15,153 bases of DNA, from positions 1 through 15,153 of the forward strand of contig URTD01000025.1 of the NCBI GenBank assembly GCA_900550735.1. Direction: 5' to 3'. A program made the translations under genes and the position numbers. This document shows, piece after piece, positions 7,223 to 13,170 of the stretch. The stretch comes from an uncultured Collinsella sp. GTDB lineage: Bacteria; Actinomycetota; Coriobacteriia; Coriobacteriales; Coriobacteriaceae. A model generated the notes under the pieces. It did not search any database. It was given only the letters and a program-made list of their open reading frames with translations, and was not told the origin of the DNA. The first letter of the stretch is position 1. Every line of letters starts with the position of its first letter.

Positions 7223-8626
7223 GTGAACCGCACCAAAATCGCGCAGCTCTATGCCGATGCCGAGTCGCTCGGCGGCCAGACTGTCACCGTCGCCGGCTGG
7301 GTCAAGTCCGTCCGCGACATGAAGAACTTTGGCTTTGTTACGCTCAACGACGGCAGCTGCTTCCGCGACCTGCAGGTCGTCATGAACCGCGAGGCACTCG
7401 ATAACTACGACGAGATCGCCCACCAAAACGTCTCGGCCGCACTCATTTGCACCGGCACCGTCAAGCTGACCCCCGATGCGCCCCAGCCTTTCGAGCTTTC
7501 TGCCACCTCCATCGAGGTCGAGGGCACGAGCGCCCCGGATTACCCGCTGCAGAAGAAGCGCGCAACCGTCGAGTTCCTGCGCACCCAGCAGCACCTGCGC
7601 CCGCGCACCAACCTGTTCCGCGCCGTGTTCCGCATCCGCTCTGTCGCGGCTGCCGCCATCCACCGCTTCTTCCAGGAGCAGGGCTTTGTCTACGTCAACA
7701 CCCCCATCATCACCACGAGTGACTGCGAGGGCGCCGGCGAGATGTTCCGCGTGACCACGCTCGACCCCAAAAATCCGCCCCTCACCGAGTCCGGCGAGGT
7801 CGACTGGAGCCAGGACTTCTTTGGCAAGCATGCAAGCCTCACCGTGTCCGGCCAGCTCAATGCCGAGAACTTTGCCATGGCCTTTGGCGACGTGTACACC
7901 TTTGGCCCCACCTTCCGCGCCGAAAACTCCAACACCACGCGCCACGCCGCCGAGTTTTGGATGATCGAGCCCGAGATGGCCTTTGCCGATCTGAACGACT
8001 ACATGGACAACGCCGAGGCCATGCTCAAGTACGTCCTTAAGGACGTTATGGCCACCTGCCCCGACGAGCTCAATATGCTCAACAAGTTTGTGGACAAGGG
8101 TCTGCTCGAGCGCCTGGACCATGTCGCCAACTCCGACTTTGCCCGCGTCACCTATACCGAGGCCGTCGAAATCCTGGAGCAGGCAGTCGCCGCTGGCCAC
8201 CAGTTTGATTACCCCGTCAGCTGGGGCATCGACCTGCAGACCGAGCACGAGCGCTTCCTGACCGAGGAGCACTTTAAGCGCCCGACCTTCGTGACCGACT
8301 ACCCGGCCGAGATCAAGGCGTTCTACATGCGCATGAACGAAGACGGCAAGACCGTCGCCGCCGCCGACTGCCTGGTTCCCGGTATCGGCGAGATTATCGG
8401 CGGCTCCCAGCGCGAGGAGCGCCTGGATCTGCTCGAGGCCCGCATCAAGGACCTGGGCATGAATCCCGAGCAGTACAAGTACTACCTTGACCTGCGCCGC
8501 TACGGTTCCTGCAAGCACGCCGGCTACGGTCTGGGCTTCGAGCGCTTGGTCATGTATCTGACCGGCGTGGGCAACATCCGCGACGTCCTGCCGCACCCGC
8601 GCACCGTGGGCAACGCCGACTTCTAA
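7223..8626 (+). CDS. asnS: Asparaginyl-tRNA synthetase
   Basis: This 467-residue class IIb synthetase charges tRNA-Asn with asparagine in the cytoplasm. An N-terminal OB fold for anticodon binding begins at VTVAGWV (about residue 21). The catalytic core has GAGEMFRVTTLD, class II motif 2 in FGPTFRAENSNT (about 227-238) and motif 3 in GLGFERL (about 436-442). GTG 7223 is chosen because GGGAGG lies just upstream and the length then matches the 466-residue E. coli enzyme. In-frame ATGs at 7187 and 7211 lack a ribosome binding site. It appears monocistronic, with its own promoter and a perfect-stem terminator. Identity is near certain; the exact start is slightly less so. Confidence 0.96.
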   Translation: MNRTKIAQLYADAESLGGQTVTVAGWVKSVRDMKNFGFVTLNDGSCFRDLQVVMNREALDNYDEIAHQNVSAALICTGTVKLTPDAPQPFELSATSIEVEGTSAPDYPLQKKRATVEFLRTQQHLRPRTNLFRAVFRIRSVAAAAIHRFFQEQGFVYVNTPIITTSDCEGAGEMFRVTTLDPKNPPLTESGEVDWSQDFFGKHASLTVSGQLNAENFAMAFGDVYTFGPTFRAENSNTTRHAAEFWMIEPEMAFADLNDYMDNAEAMLKYVLKDVMATCPDELNMLNKFVDKGLLERLDHVANSDFARVTYTEAVEILEQAVAAGHQFDYPVSWGIDLQTEHERFLTEEHFKRPTFVTDYPAEIKAFYMRMNEDGKTVAAADCLVPGIGEIIGGSQREERLDLLEARIKDLGMNPEQYKYYLDLRRYGSCKHAGYGLGFERLVMYLTGVGNIRDVLPHPRTVGNADF

Positions 8627-8672
8627 TCGTCGGACGCTAGCTCGCGTCGCCACACGCCAACGCTCATCGCAT

Positions 8673-8708
8673 AAGCGTCTCTCGACATCGGTCGAGAGAC
8701 GCTTTTTT
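8673..8708 (+). terminator. Rho-independent terminator of asnS
   Basis: A perfect 14-bp stem, AAGCGTCTCTCGAC (8673-8686) with GTCGAGAGACGCTT (8691-8704), closes on an ATCG loop. A six-T run (8703-8708) overlaps its 3' end. Confidence 0.93.
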
Positions 8709-8721
8709 CAACAGCATCCGT

Positions 8722-8743
8722 CAAGCTTTTGGCAAGTTTTTGG
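8722..8743. repeat. Short tandem repeat, two 11-bp units
   Basis: CAAGCTTTTGG (8722-8732) and CAAGTTTTTGG (8733-8743) are adjacent and differ at one base. They lie between the asnS terminator and the WYL gene. No function is evident. Confidence 0.5.
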
Positions 8744-8829
8744 TCAGTTGAGCAGGGCTGTTGAAAACTCGACCCGCCGTTTGCCGACGACTACCGACCG
8801 CCCAGAGCGCCCTGCGCCCCTGGGAAAGC

Positions 8830-8880
8830 CCCACGTCCTAGGCTCCATACCGTCGCCACCCAAAACGGAAAGGACGTGGG
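8830..8880. promoter_or_regulatory. Inverted repeat spanning the leader and RBS of the WYL gene
   Basis: CCCACGTCCT (8830-8839) and AGGACGTGGG (8871-8880) are a perfect 10-bp inverted repeat with 31 bases between them. The right arm contains the AGGA ribosome binding site of the regulator gene. It could be a looped operator for self-control, or an RNA hairpin that hides the ribosome binding site. Confidence 0.5.
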
Positions 8881-8884
8881 CACC

Positions 8885-9670
8885 ATGACCGAAGCCGCTG
8901 TTGAAACCTACGACACCACGACGAGGGGCGCCGCCTCGATGGCAGCCTATCGCGCCGTTCGCATCCTGCAACTCTTAAGCGAAAACACCGGCGAGGACAA
9001 GGCCATGCTTTCCGATGAGTTGATCCGGCGCCTCGCCCATCCCGACGACCCCGCCCGCATGCCCATCTCGGCGGCGCGGCGCAGCATCTACACCGCCATC
9101 TCCGCGCTTCGCCATGCCGGATACGAAATTGAGTACAAACGCGGCGTGGGCTACAAACTTCTTACCCGCCCGCTCACCGATGAAGAGATCATCCGGCTCC
9201 ACGGTATGGTCATGCGCAACCGCTCCACGCCTATCGCTATCCGCAAGAGCATGGCGCAGCACTTAGTTGCCATGGCGAGCGCCGACGTTCGCGGCTACCT
9301 CGATACACCCGAACCCGCTCCAAGCGCAGGCAGCAAGGCTACCAAGGCAACACGCACGCCCATCAAGCGCATCGACACGTGCGAGCTCGTCGAGCAGGCC
9401 ATCGACCACGGAACCACGGTGAGTTTTGATATTTCGAGCGTCACGACGCGTGGCGAAACCGAAGCAGCACGGATGACACTCCGTCCCTTTGCCATCAGGC
9501 AGCGCGATGGCATCTCGTATCTGCTGGGAACGGTCTACGACGCCCGAGGCACCGACGATACGCTGCGCACCGTCGAGATCGCCCGTATGAGAAACGTCAG
9601 CACGCGCCTGCTCGACGGCAAGAAGCTCTTCGCCGCCCTGGACGAGGATGACGCCTCCTCCGCCGCATAA
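8885..9670 (+). CDS. WYL-domain transcriptional regulator
   Basis: This 261-residue protein has an N-terminal winged-helix-like DNA-binding region (about 23-92, including the RRSIYTAISALRHAGYEIEY stretch, ending GVGYKLL). A low-complexity linker (141-161) leads to a C-terminal WYL-like domain (about 165-245) containing LRPFAIRQRDGISYLLGTVY and LRTVEIARMRNVS. WYL proteins are usually ligand-sensing transcription factors. ATG 8885 is chosen with AGGA 10 bases upstream; a GTG at 8876 sits too close to that site. The inverted repeat around the start suggests self-regulation. It precedes an ABC transporter gene on the same strand by 160 bases and may control it, but that is only inferred from position. 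Confidence 0.82.
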   Translation: MTEAAVETYDTTTRGAASMAAYRAVRILQLLSENTGEDKAMLSDELIRRLAHPDDPARMPISAARRSIYTAISALRHAGYEIEYKRGVGYKLLTRPLTDEEIIRLHGMVMRNRSTPIAIRKSMAQHLVAMASADVRGYLDTPEPAPSAGSKATKATRTPIKRIDTCELVEQAIDHGTTVSFDISSVTTRGETEAARMTLRPFAIRQRDGISYLLGTVYDARGTDDTLRTVEIARMRNVSTRLLDGKKLFAALDEDDASSAA

Positions 9671-9739
9671 GACCCTCCGCCGCCCATTCGACTACCCGTA
9701 CCGCCCATCCGATTCTGTATTAAAAAACCCGCCAGGCTG

Positions 9740-9767
9740 TTGTAAAAATGGACATCAGCGCTACTAT
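9740..9767 (+). promoter_or_regulatory. Candidate promoter of the substrate-binding protein gene
   Basis: TTGTAA (9740-9745) and TACTAT (9762-9767) are separated by 16 bases, about 64 bases before the ATG. Each hexamer is an imperfect match. Confidence 0.4.
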
Positions 9768-9776
9768 AGTTCCACT

Positions 9777-9795
9777 TGCACTTTGTCCCAGTGCA
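9777..9795. promoter_or_regulatory. Small inverted repeat at the expected transcription start of the ABC gene
   Basis: TGCACT (9777-9782) and AGTGCA (9790-9795) are separated by 7 bases, just downstream of the candidate promoter. This is a possible operator. It does not resemble the repeat at 8830-8880. Confidence 0.35.
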
Positions 9796-9830
9796 GTGTT
9801 TCCAGCCATTTTTATACTGGGGGTAATGAT

Positions 9831-10811
9831 ATGAAGGACATCACCATCAGCCGCAGGAGCCTTCTGGTCTCCGCCGGCCTGCTCGCGCTCGCCCCGCTCG
9901 CCGGATGCGGCGGCAACTCTGGTTCCGGCTCTGCTGCCGCCGGTTCCGACTACACCATCGGCGTTCTGCAGCTCACCGAGCACTCCGCACTCGATGCCGC
10001 CAACGACGGCTTTGTCAAGGCCATCAAGGAGAGCGGTCTTAAGGTCAAGATCGACCAGAAGAACGCCCAGAACGACCAGTCCACGTGTAAGTCCATTGCC
10101 GACAAGTTTGTGGGCGACAACGTCAACCTGATTTATGCCATCGCCACGCCCGCCGCGCAGGCTGCCGCCGGCGCCACGGCGGATATCCCCATCGTGGGTT
10201 GCGCCATCACCGACTACGCCGCCTCCGGCCTAGTCCAGGACAACGACAAGCCCGGCACCAACGTCACCGGCGCCTCCGACCTCACCCCGGTCGCCGAGCA
10301 GCTCGAGATGATGCAGAAGGTCCTGCCCGACGTAAAGAAGGTCGGCCTGCTCTACTGCACCGCCGAGTCCAACTCCGACGTCCAGATCAAGGCCGCCAAG
10401 AAGGAACTCGACAAGCTGGGGCTGGAGTACACCGATTTCACCGTCTCGAGCTCCAACGAGATCCAGTCCGTCGTCGAGTCTGCCGTGGGCAAGGTCGACG
10501 CGCTGTACTCCCCCACCGACAACACCATCGCCGCGGGCGCCTCGCAGGTGGGCCAGATCTGCAAGGAGAACAAGCTTCCCTTCGTGACTGGCGAGGAGGG
10601 CATGTGCATGGCCGGCGGCCTGTTCACCCTCTCCATCAATTACGAGGATCTGGGCTACGCCGCGGGCGAGATGGCCGTCAAGATTCTGAAGGGCGAGGCC
10701 AAGCCCGAAGACATGCCTATCAAGCACCTCTCGAGCAAGGACCTGGTCGTCGTCAAGAACGACGAGATGGCCGAGGCGCTGGGCATCGACCTTTCCGCTC
10801 TGGACGCGTAA
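9831..10811 (+). CDS. ABC transporter substrate-binding lipoprotein, TrpX-like (PF04392 type)
   Basis: This 326-residue protein is the extracytoplasmic binding component of an ABC importer. The N-terminus has ISRRSLLVS, which fits a twin-arginine signal, and the lipobox LAGC with C26 as the lipid-anchored residue, followed by a Gly/Ser-rich tether. The mature part (DYTIGVLQLTEHSALDAAND..., IPIVGCAITD, VDALYSPTDNTIAA, GYAAGEMAVKIL) has the two-lobe layout of the family that includes TrpX of tryptophan transporters. Ligand is not determined; an amino acid is a family-based guess. ATG 9831 follows GGGGG with 7 bases between. The permease gene follows after 203 bases on the same strand. Confidence 0.9.
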   Translation: MKDITISRRSLLVSAGLLALAPLAGCGGNSGSGSAAAGSDYTIGVLQLTEHSALDAANDGFVKAIKESGLKVKIDQKNAQNDQSTCKSIADKFVGDNVNLIYAIATPAAQAAAGATADIPIVGCAITDYAASGLVQDNDKPGTNVTGASDLTPVAEQLEMMQKVLPDVKKVGLLYCTAESNSDVQIKAAKKELDKLGLEYTDFTVSSSNEIQSVVESAVGKVDALYSPTDNTIAAGASQVGQICKENKLPFVTGEEGMCMAGGLFTLSINYEDLGYAAGEMAVKILKGEAKPEDMPIKHLSSKDLVVVKNDEMAEALGIDLSALDA

Positions 10812-10881
10812 TGCCATACGCGGCATGCGTCTAGAGCCCGTGCTCGCGCTTTAGCCGCGTTATTCAATATCTGAGCCACAG

Positions 10882-10953
10882 GGGCGGGCGCTGTAGACCG
10901 GCGTCCGCCCTGCTTGTTACGGATGAGACAAAACATCCGTCCGCAGCTTTTTT
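10882..10953 (+). terminator. Hairpins between the binding-protein and permease genes (possible attenuator)
   Basis: GGGCGGGCGC (10882-10891) pairs with GCGTCCGCCC (10901-10910) with one G-U. A second hairpin, ACGGATG (10919-10925) with CATCCGT (10934-10940), is followed 7 bases later by six T (10948-10953). The first hairpin has no U run and the second is short and set back. Partial read-through termination that lowers permease expression relative to the binding protein is plausible. Confidence 0.45.
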
Positions 10954-11014
10954 ATGCATTGTTACCGCTATTATGGTGAATCACGTGTCCACCCAATCCT
11001 AGGAGGTATGAAGC

Positions 11015-11848
11015 ATGCTCATTGCATTGCAGGGCGCCGTTTCGCAGGGCGTCCTCTGGGGCATTATGGTGCTTGGCGTGTTTATCACGTTCCGCCTGCT
11101 CGACATTCCCGATATGACCTGCGACGGCAGCTTTGCCCTCGGCGGCTGCGTCTGCGCTGTGCTCATCGTCAATAACAACGTCGACCCGCTGCTCGCCGTA
11201 CTGGCCGGTATGTGCGCCGGCGCCATCGCGGGTGCCGTCACGGGCATTTTGACCACCGTCTTTGAGATTCCCGCGATCCTCGCCGGAATCCTCACCCAGA
11301 TTAGCCTGTGGTCCATCAACCTGCGCATCATGGGCACCGGCACGGGCGGCGGCAAGGCAAACCTGCCCATCAGTGTGGACAAGTACAGCCTGCTGGTCTC
11401 GGCCCGCTATGTCCGCGCGCTGGCGCTCAACAACCCGATCTTCGTGCTGCTCACCGTCGGACTGGCCAACGCCTCGTTCTGCCGGCTGTTCGGCGGCGAC
11501 TGGACCGCCATGTCGATCGTCTTCACCTCGACGCTCGTCGGATTCGCCGCCAAGCAGCGCATGCAGGCACACGGCCTGAACCACTTCCTGACGTTCATCA
11601 TCTCGTCGTTCCTGGCCTCGCTCTGCGCCTCGATCGCCCTGCGCTTCGACTGCACGTCGGAGACGGCACTGGCCACGAGCGTGCTGTTCCTCGTGCCCGG
11701 CGTGCCGCTCATCAACGGCGTGATCGACATCGTCGAAGGACACATCCTGATCGGATGCAGCCGGCTGATCAACGCCCTGCTGCTCATCATCTGCATCGCC
11801 GTGGGGATGTCCGCCACACTCATGATGGTCAAAGACAGTCTGCTATGA
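11015..11848 (+). CDS. Chimeric reading frame: ABC permease N-half joined to ThrE-type exporter C-half
   Basis: The frame encodes 277 residues from two unrelated families. Residues 1 to about 147 match a BPD_transp_2-type permease (TrpY-like): FRLLDIPDMTCDGSFALGG, then IPAILAGILTQISLWSINLRIMG. From about residue 149, LANASFCRLFGGDWTAMSIVF and LVPGVPLINGVIDIVEGHILIG are typical of the ThrE/YjjP membrane half (PF06738). The permease lacks its C-terminal half, and ThrE lacks its N-terminal cytosolic domain. Codon use changes at the join: TTT is 3 of 5 Phe codons before and 0 of 9 after; ATT is 6 of 15 Ile codons before and 0 of 13 after. ATG 11015 has AGGAGG 8 bases upstream. The frame itself is certain, but I doubt this protein exists. 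Confidence 0.85.
   Translation: MLIALQGAVSQGVLWGIMVLGVFITFRLLDIPDMTCDGSFALGGCVCAVLIVNNNVDPLLAVLAGMCAGAIAGAVTGILTTVFEIPAILAGILTQISLWSINLRIMGTGTGGGKANLPISVDKYSLLVSARYVRALALNNPIFVLLTVGLANASFCRLFGGDWTAMSIVFTSTLVGFAAKQRMQAHGLNHFLTFIISSFLASLCASIALRFDCTSETALATSVLFLVPGVPLINGVIDIVEGHILIGCSRLINALLLIICIAVGMSATLMMVKDSLL
11440..11465. other. Junction between Collinsella-like and Alistipes-like DNA
   Basis: Protein family, codon use and translation-signal style all change within this short stretch (around PIFVLLTVGLAN). Left of it genes have Shine-Dalgarno sites; right of it they are ATGA-coupled without one. No insertion sequence, tRNA, integrase, target duplication or repeat is seen at the point. The exact base cannot be set without parental sequences. 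Confidence 0.8.
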
Positions 11849-12345
11849 TCGCGCTCGACATCCTGCTCGACGGCTTCTTCGCCGCCATCGCCGCCATCGG
11901 CTTCGGAGCCATCTCCGACCCGCCGATGCGCGCCTTCCCGCGCATCGCCCTGCTGGCCGCCGTGGGCCACGCCCTGCGGTACTGCCTGATGAACTATGCC
12001 GACGTGGACATCGCCTCGGCCTCGCTCTGCGCCTCGATCACCATCGGGCTCGGAAGCCTCTGGCTCGGGCAGGGGATTCACTGCCCGATGACGGTGCTCT
12101 ACATCCCCGCCCTGCTACCCATGGTGCCGGGCATCTACGCCTACAAGACCGTATTCTCGCTGCTGATGTTCCTCCAGTCGCTCGACGATACGCAGCAGGG
12201 GCTGGCCTACATGCAGCAGTTCTTCCTCAACGCGACGGTCTCGTTCAGCGTGATCATCATGCTGGCCGCCGGAGCTACGCTGCCCATCTTCATCTTCAAC
12301 CGCCGGGCCTTCTCGCTCACCAGGCGCAAATCCGACCGCATATGA
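11845..12345 (+). CDS. Threonine/serine exporter small subunit (ThrE_2/YjjB-like, PF12821 type)
   Basis: This 166-residue membrane protein has about four to five hydrophobic segments and the characteristic IPALLPMVPGIYAYKTVFSLL stretch. It would pair with the ThrE/YjjP-type protein encoded just upstream to export threonine, serine or, in YjjPB, small carboxylates such as succinate. Its ATG overlaps the upstream stop codon as ATGA and no Shine-Dalgarno sequence is present. The length fits the two-gene version of the exporter rather than a single fused ThrE. All but one or two of its Phe and Ile codons are TTC and ATC, in line with the right-hand segment. The frame stays open far upstream, but that stretch is an out-of-frame shadow of the previous gene. 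Confidence 0.87.
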   Translation: MIALDILLDGFFAAIAAIGFGAISDPPMRAFPRIALLAAVGHALRYCLMNYADVDIASASLCASITIGLGSLWLGQGIHCPMTVLYIPALLPMVPGIYAYKTVFSLLMFLQSLDDTQQGLAYMQQFFLNATVSFSVIIMLAAGATLPIFIFNRRAFSLTRRKSDRI

Positions 12346-13076
12346 CCGTATTCTGGGAGACGATCGCCGCCTACAACGCCGCCACGTGGCCCGTGCAGAT
12401 CCTGCTCGTGGCCGTGGGGATCGTCCTCACGCTGCTGCTCTGCTTCCGCCCCACGACAGCCGTGAAAAACGCCATGAAGGTCTTCATGGCGCTGCTCAAC
12501 TTCTGGATTGCATTCGTCTACTACCACATCTACTGCGAGCCCCGCGAATACAACGACCTGCTGACACTCTTCTGGGCCATCATGGGCTGCATGTGGATCT
12601 ATGACCTGGCGGCACGCAACGCCACGCTCGAACGCACCGGGCACCACACCGGATTCGCCCTGCTGCTCTTCGCCATGCCGTTCATCTACCCGCTCTGCTC
12701 GCTCGCTCTCGGGAGGGAGTTTCCGATGATCACCTCGCCGGTGATGCCCTGCTCGGTGGCGGTCTTCACCCTCGCGCTGATGCTCGCCTTCGCCGAACGG
12801 GTCAATATCATCCTGGCGATGCTCCTCGGCCACTGGGCCCTGGTCGGGCTGTCGAAGGTCTACTACTTCGGCATCCCCGAGGACTATCTGCTGGCCTGCA
12901 GCGTGGTGCCGGCGCTCTACGTCTTCCTCCGGGAGTACATCGTCGCCATCTCGCAGCGGCCGAGCAAGCCCTCGCCGCGCGTACTCAACGGCCTGCTCGG
13001 CGTGCTGTGCATCATCATCGGCCTGTTCATCGCCTACACGCTCCTGCACCAGTTCAACCTCTTCTCGGAGATCTGA
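12342..13076 (+). CDS. DUF6064-like integral membrane protein
   Basis: This 244-residue protein has about eight hydrophobic segments (for example WPVQILLVAVGIVLTLLLCF near the start and VLCIIIGLFIAYTLL at the end). The opening FWETIAAYNAATWPVQI resembles that of DUF6064 family proteins, whose function is unknown. Its ATG overlaps the preceding stop codon by 4 bases, so it is co-translated with the exporter subunit. A role with that exporter is possible, but only position suggests it. No catalytic motif is seen. The gene ends before a strong two-way stem shared with the convergent beta-galactosidase. I am fairly sure it is a real gene, less so of the family name. Confidence 0.75.
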   Translation: MTVFWETIAAYNAATWPVQILLVAVGIVLTLLLCFRPTTAVKNAMKVFMALLNFWIAFVYYHIYCEPREYNDLLTLFWAIMGCMWIYDLAARNATLERTGHHTGFALLLFAMPFIYPLCSLALGREFPMITSPVMPCSVAVFTLALMLAFAERVNIILAMLLGHWALVGLSKVYYFGIPEDYLLACSVVPALYVFLREYIVAISQRPSKPSPRVLNGLLGVLCIIIGLFIAYTLLHQFNLFSEI

Positions 13077-13110
13077 TGCGGCCGGGAAACCGGACCGGAC
13101 AACACAATAC

Positions 13111-13156
13111 GAAACAGAGCGGCCGGGAACCTTACAGTTCCCGGCCGCTCTGTTTC
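13111..13156. terminator. Bidirectional terminator between convergent genes
   Basis: A perfect 20-bp stem (13111-13130 with 13137-13156) closes on CTTACA. GAAAC on the outer left and GTTTC on the outer right give short U-rich ends on both strands. It lies 34 bases after the DUF6064-like stop and 14 bases after the beta-galactosidase stop on the other strand. Confidence 0.88.
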
Positions 13157-13170
13157 ATGGCAGCGCCCCG

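Noticed and set aside
7202..8653. A 483-codon open frame antisense to asnS
   Set aside because: It mirrors asnS codons, is rich in Val/Gly/Ala/His/Asp as expected of an antisense frame in GC-rich DNA, and has no recognisable domain. The sense strand encodes a clear synthetase.
11440..11465. Integrative element boundary or attachment site
   Set aside because: No tRNA, integrase, transposase or flanking direct repeat is visible near the point where the sequence type changes.
11308..12345. A longer version of the ThrE_2 gene starting near 11308
   Set aside because: The first 179 codons are an out-of-frame reading of the permease/ThrE gene, rich in Arg and His; homology-like sequence begins only at ATG 11845.
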